The notes under the pieces: model-generated
Database searches by the model: none
What the model was told of the DNA's origin: nothing
The model's input: only the letters and a program-made list of their open reading frames with translations
From: Rothia koreensis
Lineage (GTDB): Bacteria; Actinomycetota; Actinomycetes; Actinomycetales; Micrococcaceae
Assembly: GCF_004136575.1 (NCBI RefSeq)
Contig: NZ_NOIQ01000020.1
Span: 1-41,946, forward strand
Direction: 5' to 3'
Length of the DNA: 41,946 nt
Shown: positions 7,775-16,596 of the stretch, one piece after another
Layout: every line of letters starts with the position of its first letter
How positions within the stretch are numbered: position 1 is the first letter of the stretch
Position numbers and translations under genes: made by a program

Positions 7775-9121
7775 ATGAGCACCACCGAGTCAGCCACCTT
7801 GACCCGCACCGAGCGACTCGACCGCCTGCAGGTCTCCTCGAAGCACGTGCGCCTCCTGGGCGGATCGGGGGTCGGATGGGCTCTCGATGCCATGGACGTG
7901 GGCCTGATCTCCTTCGTGATGGCCGCCCTCGTGGCCCACTGGGACCTGAGCGCCACGGAATCCTCCTGGCTCGGGTCGATCGGCTTCGCGGGCATGGCCC
8001 TCGGAGCGTCACTGGGCGGCCTTCTGGCGGACAAATTCGGGCGTCGCAAGGTCTTCGCACTGACCCTCCTGGTGTACGGCTTGGCCACCGGAGCCTCGGC
8101 CCTGTCCGCCGGCTTGGGGATGCTGCTGGCGCTGCGCTTCGTCGTCGGTCTCGGTCTCGGAGCGGAACTGCCCGTCGCCTCGACCCTCATCTCGGAGTTC
8201 TCCCCACGATCGATCCGCGGTCGAATGGTTGTTCTCCTCGAAGCGTTCTGGGCCATCGGATGGATCGCGGCCGCCGTGATCGGAACCTTCGTGGTCACGG
8301 CGTCGCCGGAGGGTTGGCGGTGGGCGCTCGCTCTCGGTTGCATCCCTGCCGCCTACGCCCTCATCGTGCGCTTCGCATTTCCCGAATCCGTCCGGTATCT
8401 GGAGTCCACGGGCCGTCACGGCGAGGCCGAACGTATCGTGACGTCGTTCGAGAAAGCCGCGCCCCTCCGCCCCGTTCATTCGGGCCCAACCACCCCTCTG
8501 GGTCAAGGACACCAGGCGGCCGAAGCGGGCGGTACTTCCGAATCGATCTGGTCGGCTCGTTTGCGGCGACGGACCATTGCCCTGTGGACGATATGGTTCT
8601 GCATCAATCTGTCCTATTACGGGGCTTTCATCTGGATCCCGTCCCTGCTGCATGCTCAGGGCTTCACCTTGGTGCAGTCCTTCGGATTCACCCTCGTCAT
8701 GACCATCGCCCAGATCCCGGGATATGCGCTGGCCGCCTACCTGATCGAAGTCTGGGGCCGCCGCGCAACGCTCTCCGCCTTCTTGGCCGGATCGGCCATC
8801 GCCGCCGTCTGCTACGGAGCGTCGAGCGCCGAATGGTCGATTGTGGTGTCAGGGTGCTTCCTGTCCCTGTGCAATCTCGGGGCTTGGGGCGCGCTGTACG
8901 CCATCGGCCCCGAGCTGTACCCGACGCCGATTCGCGGTACAGGCACGGGTGCGGCCGCGGGATTCGGGCGGATCGCGTCGATCCTTGCCCCTCTCATTGT
9001 TCCGCCGCTGATAGCCCTCGGCGGCACGGGAATCCTGTTCGCAGTCTTCGCGGGGGCTTTTGCGATCGCCGGCGTCGCCGCGCTGTGCTTGCCCGAAGCG
9101 AAGGGGCGGGCGCTGGCGTAG
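7775..9121 (+). CDS. niaP: MFS transporter, NiaP-like (nicotinate/nicotinamide uptake)
   Basis: A 448-residue major facilitator protein with 12 predicted helices. The opening GWALDAMDVGLISFVMAAL closely resembles the NiaP niacin transporters (GWLFDAMDVGILSF...), as do RFVVGLGLGAELPVASTL and VLLEAFWAIGWIAAA. The cytoplasmic loop between helices 2 and 3 has the MFS motif GLLADKFGRRK. The ATG at 7775 is chosen because it gives the family's usual short N-terminus; an in-frame extension upstream would run through the promoter. Niacin uptake is the likeliest role; aromatic acids are the alternative for this part of the MFS. No NAD-pathway gene adjoins it. Confidence 0.75.
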   Translation: MSTTESATLTRTERLDRLQVSSKHVRLLGGSGVGWALDAMDVGLISFVMAALVAHWDLSATESSWLGSIGFAGMALGASLGGLLADKFGRRKVFALTLLVYGLATGASALSAGLGMLLALRFVVGLGLGAELPVASTLISEFSPRSIRGRMVVLLEAFWAIGWIAAAVIGTFVVTASPEGWRWALALGCIPAAYALIVRFAFPESVRYLESTGRHGEAERIVTSFEKAAPLRPVHSGPTTPLGQGHQAAEAGGTSESIWSARLRRRTIALWTIWFCINLSYYGAFIWIPSLLHAQGFTLVQSFGFTLVMTIAQIPGYALAAYLIEVWGRRATLSAFLAGSAIAAVCYGASSAEWSIVVSGCFLSLCNLGAWGALYAIGPELYPTPIRGTGTGAAAGFGRIASILAPLIVPPLIALGGTGILFAVFAGAFAIAGVAALCLPEAKGRALA

Positions 9122-9215
9122 CGATTCGTTGGCTACGAATGGATGGGCCGGATGCCGGTCGCCCGACGACGCCGGACACCCAACGAAGCGACACGAAGAA
9201 GACCGCGTTAACGAG

Positions 9216-9253
9216 CTGAGCCGGAGCACCGTATCAACGATGCTCCGGCTCAG
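9216..9253. terminator. inverted repeat between niaP and tRNA-Ser
   Basis: CTGAGCCGGAGCA and its exact complement (9241-9253) form a 13-bp stem with a 12-base loop between two converging transcription units. T-tracts are weak on both sides, but position and strength suggest a two-way terminator. Confidence 0.7.
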
Positions 9254-9261
9254 ATCTCACG

Positions 9262-9349
9262 TGGCGGAGGATGGGGGATTTGAACCCCCGAGGGCGTGAA
9301 CCCAACACGCGTTCCAGGCGTGCGCCATAGGCCGCTAGGCGAATCCTCC
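9262..9349 (-). tRNA. serX: tRNA-Ser (anticodon GGA)
   Basis: Read on the minus strand the gene begins GGAGGATTCGCC and ends ATCCTCC-G-CCA. The acceptor stem (GGAGGAT with ATCCTCC) is perfect, the T arm is GGGGGTTCGAATCCCCC, and the anticodon loop CTGGAAC gives GGA, reading UCC/UCU. The long variable arm marks it as a class II serine tRNA. CCA is encoded. Symbol is a placeholder for the serine GGA isoacceptor. Confidence 0.95.
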
Positions 9350-9402
9350 AGGCGTTGCTCCATCCCGTGGTTAACGGGACCTCACGAAAGCGAACGGATT
9401 CG

Positions 9403-9432
9403 AGCTTACACAAGCTTGATCCACGGTGACAA
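9403..9432 (-). promoter_or_regulatory. promoter of tRNA-Ser
   Basis: On the minus strand TTGTCA (9432-9427) and TAAGCT (9408-9403) are separated by 18 bases. Transcription would begin near 9396, leaving a leader of about 45 bases to be trimmed. Confidence 0.65.
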
Positions 9433-9473
9433 CTCACGGGCCCCGAAGGTGGTGCACAACACGGCGCCGCCGT

Positions 9474-9503
9474 GTGACAGCCTCACATTGGCTGGGCTAA
9501 GCT
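9474..9503 (+). promoter_or_regulatory. promoter of the SRP RNA
   Basis: GTGACA (9474-9479) and TAAGCT (9498-9503) with an 18-base spacer; start near 9510. It shares both the -10 hexamer and the spacing with the divergent tRNA-Ser promoter. Confidence 0.65.
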
Positions 9504-9509
9504 AGTACG

Positions 9510-9597
9510 AGCCCCTCGCGTGGCGTCATCCTGAAAAACTCCCCCAGGGCCGGAAGGCAGCAAGGGTATTTGGGCTCTGGCGGGTGCGCGAGGGGTC
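9510..9597 (+). ncRNA. ffs: signal recognition particle RNA, small bacterial (4.5S) type
   Basis: The conserved apical domain GGCCGGAAGGCAGCAAGGG (about 9548-9566) with its GGAA tetraloop and the asymmetric loop that binds Ffh is unmistakable. The ends pair as CCCCTCGCG (9512-9520) with CGCGAGGGG (9587-9595), giving one long hairpin of about 88 nt. TCTTTTCG follows as a terminator tail. It lies just upstream of dnaX, as in many actinobacteria. Confidence 0.96.
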
Positions 9598-9817
9598 TTT
9601 TCGTATCGAAGAACGCCTCCTGGGTTCCTCTCGCTCCGCTGGCTTCCGGTCTTTCCCGAGCACGGCCGTCACCGCGGGTTCGCGCTCACCGAGACCGAGA
9701 CTCCAGGTTTCTTCCTTCGCCCGCGACGCCGACGACCGATTGCCCAGTCCGGACCTTTTGTCCACAGGAGCGGCCTCACTTCTTAAAGTGTCAGTCGGAA
9801 CAAGTAGGGTTTCCTAT
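9598..9817. other. intergenic region, dnaX promoter
   Basis: No gene is supported here. The -10 TAGGGT (9805-9810) ends seven bases before the GTG of dnaX, so transcription would start at the start codon itself; CTTAAA or TTAAAG near 9782 could be the -35. Confidence 0.5.
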
Positions 9818-12800
9818 GTGAGCACAGCCCTGTACCGCCGTTATCGACCCGAGACGTTCGAAGACGTCATCGGGCAAGAACACGTGACCAATCCCCTCAT
9901 GACAGCGTTGCAGAAGAACCGCGTGAATCACGCCTATCTCTTCTCGGGTCCCCGAGGATGCGGCAAGACCACGTCGGCCCGAATTCTGGCGCGCTGCCTC
10001 AATTGCGAACAGGGTCCCACGGCGCATCCGTGCGGGACCTGCGAATCCTGCATCGATCTGTCGAGGGACGGGGCAGGATCCCTCGATGTCATCGAGATGG
10101 ATGCGGCCTCGCACGGCGGCGTCGACCACGCGCGCGATCTGCGCGAACGGGCCACTTTTGCTCCCGTCCGAGATCGCTACAAGATCTTCATCATCGACGA
10201 AGCCCACATGGTCACGCGAGAAGGCTTCAATGCGTTGCTCAAGATCGTCGAAGAGCCGCCGGAACACATCAAGTTCATTTTCGCGACCACCGAGCCCAAC
10301 AAGGTCCTCGGAACCATTCGCTCCCGAACCCACCACTATCCTTTCCGCCTGGTGGCACCGGAGGTTCTCCGCGGATACCTGAATCATCTGTGCGACGAAG
10401 AAGGCATCCGTGTGGACCAGGGCGTCCTCCCCCTGGTTGTTCGCGCAGGTGGCGGATCCGTCCGTGATTCGCTGTCCGTTCTCGACCAGTTGATGGCCGG
10501 GGCCTCGGCCGAAGGCATTTCCTACGACCTCGCCGTGGCGCTCCTCGGATTCACCCACGCGGAGCTGCTGGACGGCGTCGTGGACGCTTTCGCGGCTGGG
10601 GACTCACCCGCCGTCTTCCACGCGGTGGACCGGGTCGTTCAGACGGGGCAGGACCCGCGCCGGTTCGTCGAGGACCTCCTCGAGAGGTTCCGGGATCTGA
10701 TCATCGTCAAGGCCGTCCCGGACTCCGCGGCCCAGATCTTGCACGGTATGCCGGAGGACCAGATCGATCGCATGCGCGGTCAGGCCAACCAGCTCGGCGC
10801 ATCGGAGCTGTCCCGGTCCGCGGACATCGCCAATACGGCACTGACCGAGATGACGGGGGCCACGAGCCCCCAGCTTCACCTCGAGCTCCTGTGCGCCAGA
10901 ATTCTGCTCCCGACCGCGGACGACTCGTCACGCGGGGTCAACGCTCGGGTCGACCGCCTCGAACGCCGCATCAACATGGGATCGGTCGGCGCGGTCCAAG
11001 CACCTCTGCAGTCGGACCCGGCTGCGGTCACGACGCCGGAGACCCCAGCCGAACACGTCGCCGCCCAAACGGACGAAAGCAATGCACCCGGCGATGCCTC
11101 GCAGGGCGCCCCAGGGCAGTCCGCTCGCGAAGCAGCGCTCTCCCTTGCCCGGAAGAATCGAGACTCCGCACGAAATCCGCAGGCCGCCTCGGATGGTCCC
11201 ACCCAGCCGGAGGCTGCCCACCCCGAGACATCGGACCATGCCAGGACAGCAGAGGCCCCGGAGCCTGACGGAGACTCCGAGCCGCCGAACGTTGCGCCCG
11301 ACACCACAACGGCGGACGCCCTCGGAGCCCAGCCGACGGCGACGTCGGAAGGACCCCACGCCGATGCCGAGATGCCTCCGGAACCAGAAGAGACGGAGCC
11401 GTCCCCACGTGGCCAAAAGCCGGAGGCCGCGTCCGGTGACGCCGCGGCGTCGCAGCCCTCCCCCGATGCGGGTCAGGTCAATCTCATCGAACGATCATGG
11501 GCCGACATCGTCGCTGCGGTCGGGAACTACTCCAAGGTCGGCAAAGCGACCTTCCGCGAATGCCGCCCGACCCGTTTCGACGGCGGAGTCCTGTACGTCG
11601 CCTCTTCGGGACCCGGCATCGAGAGCCGGGTGGAGCGATTCGCCTCCGCGCTGAGCAACGCGGTCCGGGACACGCTCGGTCTGGAGTGCACCGTCGCCCT
11701 CGACGACGGCTCGCCCGGCCCTGGTGGGAGCGGACCTGGTGGAAACGGCCCTCGCCGGGACGGCTCCGGAAACCAGAATCCTTCAGGCGCCGGCCAGCCC
11801 AGCACCTCGTCCGACCCGGGCGGTGCCCCGGACGATTGGCCTGGTGAGGAGGCATGGACCGATGCTGCCCGTCGCGCGCAGTCCTCGCCGTCACCGGTCG
11901 ATGCCCCGACCACGAATTCAGCCCGACCTGCCGACACTGGCACGGCAGAGGACACCGCAATTCCCGAGGGAGATCGCGGTGGGGAAGAGGCCTGGCAGAA
12001 GCACGGCATGCCTCGCTCATTCCAGGATGAGGACCGCGAACCCGACTGGTCGGAGGATTCGTCCGGCGAAACCTTCGATGGGTGGAAAGTCGCCAGAATT
12101 CCGGACGACGAGGACGCACCCGAGACGGAGACCCAGGAAGAGCCCGGCGCCGATTTCGGGGATCTTCCGGGGAATACGGCTTCCCACCTGCGCGTTGTGC
12201 CAGAGGATGCGGGAGCCGAGCCGGACGGTTCGGATCACGGGGACTCTGGTTCCTCCACGCCGGAACCCGAAGGGGAAACAAAAGATGCCCCCTCGGCGTC
12301 ACCCGGCGGATCGACGCCGAGCGCCCAGGATGCGGATGACGCGGCACCGATCTCCCCTGCGCAAGCCCCTGCCTCGACCCTGGAAGAGTCCCAGTCTTCC
12401 GGTCAGGGACGGGAGCGGCTGTCCTCCCACGACTGGTCCGTCGCGGCCAGACAAGCCGGGGCTCCCGGCGCCCCCTTGGACGGGAAGGACTGCGGCTGGG
12501 GCTATTCCGGTCCGAAGGGCGCCGCCAATGCCAGCGAACATCCCTCCATGTGGGGGCAGAGGGCCCCGCACCTCACGGAGGTCACGGGAGGGGCTGCGCA
12601 AGCTGCGGATCAGGACGCCGACGCGGTGGAGCCCCAGCAGGCAGGATCGAGCCACGAGAGGTCCCGTCACCTCCACGCCGTGCGCGATGACGAACAGGCC
12701 GACGACCAGCAGAACAACGCCCCGGTCGCCCCGGGCGCACCCGAGCCTCCGGATGACGAGTGGGAGAACTTCGTCCCCTCCCCGCACGACGAGGACATCG

Positions 12801-12886
12801 AGGATTCCTCGGTCTTCGGACAGGCGGCCATCGAAACGATATTGGGCGGTCGTGTTCTCGAAGAACGGCCGCACCACCAGGGGTAG
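9818..12886 (+). CDS. dnaX: DNA polymerase III subunits gamma/tau
   Basis: Clamp-loader ATPase of 1022 residues. N-terminus STALYRRYRPETFEDVIGQ is canonical; Walker A GPRGCGKT (44-51), zinc cysteines C63, C72, C75, C78, Walker B with DEAH (127-130). Domains I-III end near 375. A low-complexity linker runs to about 552, then a folded block starting NLIERSWADIV (about 553-630) typical of actinobacterial tau. The last ~390 residues are acidic and disordered with isolated tryptophans, ending in a conserved-looking FGQAAIETILGGRVLEE. The protein is unusually long for DnaX. The GTG at 9818 is chosen over the upstream open frame because the conserved N-terminus starts here and a -10 lies seven bases before it, implying a leaderless mRNA. 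recR follows. Confidence 0.95.
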   Translation: MSTALYRRYRPETFEDVIGQEHVTNPLMTALQKNRVNHAYLFSGPRGCGKTTSARILARCLNCEQGPTAHPCGTCESCIDLSRDGAGSLDVIEMDAASHGGVDHARDLRERATFAPVRDRYKIFIIDEAHMVTREGFNALLKIVEEPPEHIKFIFATTEPNKVLGTIRSRTHHYPFRLVAPEVLRGYLNHLCDEEGIRVDQGVLPLVVRAGGGSVRDSLSVLDQLMAGASAEGISYDLAVALLGFTHAELLDGVVDAFAAGDSPAVFHAVDRVVQTGQDPRRFVEDLLERFRDLIIVKAVPDSAAQILHGMPEDQIDRMRGQANQLGASELSRSADIANTALTEMTGATSPQLHLELLCARILLPTADDSSRGVNARVDRLERRINMGSVGAVQAPLQSDPAAVTTPETPAEHVAAQTDESNAPGDASQGAPGQSAREAALSLARKNRDSARNPQAASDGPTQPEAAHPETSDHARTAEAPEPDGDSEPPNVAPDTTTADALGAQPTATSEGPHADAEMPPEPEETEPSPRGQKPEAASGDAAASQPSPDAGQVNLIERSWADIVAAVGNYSKVGKATFRECRPTRFDGGVLYVASSGPGIESRVERFASALSNAVRDTLGLECTVALDDGSPGPGGSGPGGNGPRRDGSGNQNPSGAGQPSTSSDPGGAPDDWPGEEAWTDAARRAQSSPSPVDAPTTNSARPADTGTAEDTAIPEGDRGGEEAWQKHGMPRSFQDEDREPDWSEDSSGETFDGWKVARIPDDEDAPETETQEEPGADFGDLPGNTASHLRVVPEDAGAEPDGSDHGDSGSSTPEPEGETKDAPSASPGGSTPSAQDADDAAPISPAQAPASTLEESQSSGQGRERLSSHDWSVAARQAGAPGAPLDGKDCGWGYSGPKGAANASEHPSMWGQRAPHLTEVTGGAAQAADQDADAVEPQQAGSSHERSRHLHAVRDDEQADDQQNNAPVAPGAPEPPDDEWENFVPSPHDEDIEDSSVFGQAAIETILGGRVLEERPHHQG

Positions 12887-12946
12887 CACTACCGTTTGAA
12901 ACCACGCGGGCACCGATGCGGCGATGCCCAGGAGGAGCACAGACTC

Positions 12947-13906
12947 TTGTATCAAGGAGCAGTCCAGGACTTGATCGACGAGCTCGGGCGTCTGCCCGGC
13001 GTCGGCCCCAAGTCGGCCCAACGCATTGCTTTCTACATCCTCAATTCGCCGACGGACGAGATGGAGAAACTGGCATCCGCCATCACGACCGTCAAGACCA
13101 AGGTGTCCTTCTGCGAGATCTGCGGGAACATCTCCGAGACCCCCAAGTGCTCGATCTGTCGTGACACACGCCGGGACTCCTCACTCATCTGCGTCGTCGA
13201 AGAGCCCAAGGATGTCTCCGCCATCGAGCGCACCGGCAGCTTCACCGGTCGGTACCATGTCCTCGGTGGCTCCATCAATCCGATGCAGGGCATCGGCCCG
13301 GAGCGTCTCCGCATCCGCGAACTCGTGACCCGCCTGGCCGACGAAGAAGTCCAGGAGATCATTCTCGCCATGGACCCCAATCTCGAGGGCGAGGCCACGG
13401 CAACCTACTTGTCGCGCATGCTCACCCCGATCGGCATCACCGTGTCCCGTCTGGCCTCGGGTTTGCCCGTGGGAGGAGACCTCGAATACGCCGACGAAAT
13501 CACCCTCGGCCGCGCCATGGAGGGGCGCCGGGTGCTCACCCCGGGGCAACGGCACGACGCCGCAGATGATCCGGAGGACGAAACCGCGGATCATGACGGC
13601 ACCACGGGCGAGAACCGCAGCTCGATCGAGGGCGCGACCGACAACGAAGCAGGAACACCCGAGGGCGCCGCGACGGTGACAGCTCGCTCGGAGGCAGATC
13701 ATTCACCCGGCGACCGGCCGAACGGCCCCAATAACCCCGAGAGCCCCGATGGGCTTGGCCGCACCGAGGTTCCTGGGTCCGAGAACGGCACCCGAGAAGG
13801 ACCGATCCAGGCTCCGGCCCAACAACCCGCCCAGCCGGCGGATCCGAACCGCAGGTACCCCACTCCGCGGCGAGGCGAAAAATTCGCCAACCCCTGGGCC
13901 GACTGA
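12947..13906 (+). CDS. recR: recombination mediator RecR, with long C-terminal tail
   Basis: RecR works with RecO/RecF to load RecA at gaps. The TTG start is chosen because it yields the family's standard N-terminus ([28 protein letters not shown]) with AGGAGG 11 bases upstream. The helix-hairpin-helix (residues 13-26), the zinc finger C56-C59-C68-C71 and the Toprim domain (about 79-175) are intact, and the core ends near residue 198 (GRAMEGRR). About 120 extra residues follow, rich in D, E, G, P, N and ending [19 protein letters not shown]. RecR is normally about 200 residues, so this tail is unusual. It follows dnaX by 60 bases and is probably co-transcribed. Confidence 0.94.
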   Translation: MYQGAVQDLIDELGRLPGVGPKSAQRIAFYILNSPTDEMEKLASAITTVKTKVSFCEICGNISETPKCSICRDTRRDSSLICVVEEPKDVSAIERTGSFTGRYHVLGGSINPMQGIGPERLRIRELVTRLADEEVQEIILAMDPNLEGEATATYLSRMLTPIGITVSRLASGLPVGGDLEYADEITLGRAMEGRRVLTPGQRHDAADDPEDETADHDGTTGENRSSIEGATDNEAGTPEGAATVTARSEADHSPGDRPNGPNNPESPDGLGRTEVPGSENGTREGPIQAPAQQPAQPADPNRRYPTPRRGEKFANPWAD

Positions 13907-14012
13907 CGACCGCTCCCGGAACGCACGGCGCGCAGTGACTCAGATCCCATATATGACGCGCAGTCCGACCAATACTCCGAAACCGTGTCACATAGTGGAA
14001 TTCCCGACTCAA

Positions 14013-14043
14013 TTGAGCACCGGACACCCCCAGCGGATAGTGT
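14013..14043 (+). promoter_or_regulatory. candidate promoter of aspartokinase
   Basis: TTGAGC (14013-14018) and TAGTGT (14038-14043), spacer 19 bases. Predicted start near 14050. No lysine riboswitch is recognisable in the leader (14050-14136). Confidence 0.45.
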
Positions 14044-14136
14044 GATACGCGGTCAGGATTCGCACGAATCCGGCACCGAACGGCCCTCGGGACCGATCAT
14101 GCACGCACCCAGACTCCTATTATCGAAGGAGACACC

Positions 14137-15432
14137 ATGAGCCTCATCGTTCAGAAATTCGGCGGTTCGTCTGTTTCCGACGCCGAGGGTGTCAAGCGGG
14201 TCGCGCAACGCGTGGTCGACACCAAGAACCAGGGCAACGACGTCGTCGTGGTGGTCTCCGCCATGGGTGACACGACCGACGATCTGCTCGACCTCGCACA
14301 GCAGGTCACCACCAAGTCCGGCCCCAGCCGAGAGCTGGACATGCTCCTGACGGCCGGCGAACGCATCTCCATGGCCGTGCTGGCCATGGCCATTCACGAA
14401 CTCGGGGCACCGGCCCAATCCTTCACGGGCTCCCAGGCCGGGATGATCACCGACGGGGTGCACGGTGCCGCGCGGCTCGTCGAGGTCCGCCCGGACCGGA
14501 TCCGCGACTCCCTGGAGAACGGGAACATCGCCATCGTCGCCGGATTCCAGGGCATGAACCGCCAGACCAGGGACATCACGACCCTCGGCCGCGGCGGATC
14601 GGACACCACTGCGGTGGCACTCGCGTCGGCCCTCGACGCCGATTACTGCGAAATCTATTCCGACGTCGACGGCGTGTTCACGGCCGATCCGCGCATCGTG
14701 TCCGCGGCCCACAAGCTCAACGAGGTCTCCAGTGAAGAGATGCTCGAAATGGCGGCCAACGGCGCGAAAATCCTCCACCTGCGTTGCGTCGAGTACGCCC
14801 GCCGATTCAAAATAAAGCTTCACGTCCGTTCTTCGTTCAGCGACCTCGAAGGTACGTGGGTCATCCCCACGGAATCGGATGGAGACGCCCCCGACCTGAC
14901 GAAGGAGATCCCCTTGGAACAGCCCCTCATCTCCGGTGTGGCCCATGACCGCACCCAGGCGAAGGTCACCATCGTGGACGTCCCGGACGTGCCCGGTTAC
15001 GCCTCCAAGATCTTCGGCTCCCTCAACGACGCCAAGATCAACCTGGACATGATCGTCCAGAACGTCTCCACACGGTCCGAATCCCGCACGGACATCTCGT
15101 TCACCCTCCCCCAGGACCAGGGCGACGCCGCCATCGAGGTCCTCAAGGGCGTCCAGGCCGAAATCGGATTCGCCGACATCGAGTACAACGACGCCATCGG
15201 AAAGCTCTCCCTCGTGGGGGCGGGCATGAAGTCCAACCCCGGCGTCTCGTTCCACTTCTTCGATGCCCTGTCCAGCGCGGGCGTGAACATCGACATGATC
15301 TCGACCTCCGAGATCCGCATCTCGGTGATCACCAGAGCGGACCTGCTGGACGCCGCCGTGCGCGCGGTCCACACCGCTTTCGACCTCGATGCGGAAGGCG
15401 AAGCCACGGTGTACGGAGGCACCGGCCGCTGA
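14137..15432 (+). CDS. lysC: aspartokinase
   Basis: Phosphorylates aspartate in the first step to lysine, threonine, methionine and diaminopimelate. The kinase domain opens with KFGGSS (7-12). Two ACT domains fill roughly residues 265-420, with the effector-site patterns [15 protein letters not shown] and the later [24 protein letters not shown]. The length, 431, matches the class regulated by lysine plus threonine in actinobacteria. AAGGAG precedes the ATG. In corynebacteria the C-terminal half is also made separately from an internal start; I see no strong internal ribosome site here, so that is left open. The unknown gene at 15436 begins three bases after the stop. Confidence 0.95.
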   Translation: MSLIVQKFGGSSVSDAEGVKRVAQRVVDTKNQGNDVVVVVSAMGDTTDDLLDLAQQVTTKSGPSRELDMLLTAGERISMAVLAMAIHELGAPAQSFTGSQAGMITDGVHGAARLVEVRPDRIRDSLENGNIAIVAGFQGMNRQTRDITTLGRGGSDTTAVALASALDADYCEIYSDVDGVFTADPRIVSAAHKLNEVSSEEMLEMAANGAKILHLRCVEYARRFKIKLHVRSSFSDLEGTWVIPTESDGDAPDLTKEIPLEQPLISGVAHDRTQAKVTIVDVPDVPGYASKIFGSLNDAKINLDMIVQNVSTRSESRTDISFTLPQDQGDAAIEVLKGVQAEIGFADIEYNDAIGKLSLVGAGMKSNPGVSFHFFDALSSAGVNIDMISTSEIRISVITRADLLDAAVRAVHTAFDLDAEGEATVYGGTGR

Positions 15433-15435
15433 CCG

Positions 15436-16401
15436 GTGACTGACGCCCCGCCGACCCAGCCGCTCTCTGCCCGAGGCCCGGTCCACCTCACCGGGCCGGT
15501 GTGGCGTGACTTGGCGGAGGAACATCGGGAACGGACCTCCGTCTACACCGAACCCTTCCTGGAACGACGCCACGCAGGGCGCAAGCACCCGGTCGAAGAC
15601 TTCCTGTTCACGTATTACACCCTCAAACCCGGCCAGCTGCGCCGGTGGCATCCGGGCCCCGGCGTCATCCTGCTCGATGCCACGGAACGCCTCGAGTGGA
15701 AGTTCTACCGGCGCCCCACCGACACCGAATTGCAGACATCCGGGCTGTCCGCGGACGACGTCGAGGAACACCGGAACACATCCGCCATCCTCGACCTCGA
15801 GGACTTCCTTCGAACCAGGGCGGCCGCGGTGGATTTCACGCGGGACATCCTCGAGCGCACCGCAGCCAAGCCCGGAAATTTCGGCTGCTTCGGAATGCAC
15901 GAGTGGGCCATGGCCTACCGTTCCGAGGAGAACGACATCCGCCACGAATACCTCGATCTCCGGCTGGGCGCCGAAGGAACAGACACCGTGGTCGAGTCCC
16001 ACCGGATCCACTGCACACATTTCGATGCGTTCCGCTTCTTCCAGCCTCAAGCCGTCCCGCGCAATGAGCTCCAACCGACTCGGGAAGAACAACGCCACCT
16101 GGAGCAGCCGGCGTGCCTGCACGCCAATATGGACGTCTACAAGTGGGCGTACAAGCTGCTGCCCCTCGTCGACTCCGCCCTGCTCATGGACTGCTTCGAT
16201 CTGGCCTGGCAAATTCGCGAAATGGACATGCGGGCAGCGCCATACGACCTCACGGCGTGGGGCTACGAGCCCATCGCCGTCGAAACGGCGCACGGCAAGA
16301 AGCAGTACGCGACACTCCAGAGGGAGTTCGCCGAGCGCTCAAATATTTTGCGTCAAAGACTCCTCAACGTCCTGATTTCGGTGCCCGAACCCAGCAACTG
16401 A
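15436..16401 (+). CDS. conserved actinobacterial protein of unknown function
   Basis: A 321-residue soluble protein. Homologues beside aspartokinase genes are often labelled 3-methyladenine DNA glycosylase, but I see neither a helix-hairpin-helix glycosylase motif nor a methylpurine glycosylase signature, so I leave it unnamed. Conserved-looking stretches include HPVEDFLFTYYTLKPGQLRRWHPG (first third), GCFGMHEWAMAYR, and HIHCTHFDAFRFF-like histidine-rich text (SHRIHCTHFDAFRFF) followed by CLHANMDVYKWAYK and DSALLMDCFDLAWQIREMDMRAAPYD. The histidines, cysteines and acidic residues could form a metal site. The GTG start lies three bases past the lysC stop, implying translational coupling. Confidence 0.75.
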   Translation: MTDAPPTQPLSARGPVHLTGPVWRDLAEEHRERTSVYTEPFLERRHAGRKHPVEDFLFTYYTLKPGQLRRWHPGPGVILLDATERLEWKFYRRPTDTELQTSGLSADDVEEHRNTSAILDLEDFLRTRAAAVDFTRDILERTAAKPGNFGCFGMHEWAMAYRSEENDIRHEYLDLRLGAEGTDTVVESHRIHCTHFDAFRFFQPQAVPRNELQPTREEQRHLEQPACLHANMDVYKWAYKLLPLVDSALLMDCFDLAWQIREMDMRAAPYDLTAWGYEPIAVETAHGKKQYATLQREFAERSNILRQRLLNVLISVPEPSN

Positions 16402-16596
16402 TCCCACCGGCCGATGTCGGCGATCCGGTCCCGACCCCCGGTGCGGCCCGTCACCGCAGTCAGGCGACGTTCCTTGGCCCCTCGGCTCGAGCCTGACGTG
16501 CAAATTCACCTCAACACCCCCTCCTTGAAATCTGCATTTTTCGTGGGAACCTGGGACGGCCCCATAATTTTCCTCACATCTACGGGAGTCATACCT

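Noticed and set aside
9598-9817. N-terminal extension of DnaX in the open frame upstream
   Set aside because: The frame is open but the conserved start of DnaX is at 9818 and the -10 box lies within the would-be extension.
13907-14136. Lysine riboswitch or attenuator before aspartokinase
   Set aside because: The leader after the predicted start is under 90 bases and lacks a suitable fold.
14053-16293. Very long open frame on the minus strand opposite lysC and the next gene
   Set aside because: It mirrors two genes whose proteins are clearly recognisable, is rich in R, G, H and D as GC-rich shadow frames are, and lacks a ribosome site or family likeness.
15436-16401. 3-methyladenine DNA glycosylase as a name for this gene
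   Set aside because: The label exists for homologues but neither glycosylase family's motifs are visible.
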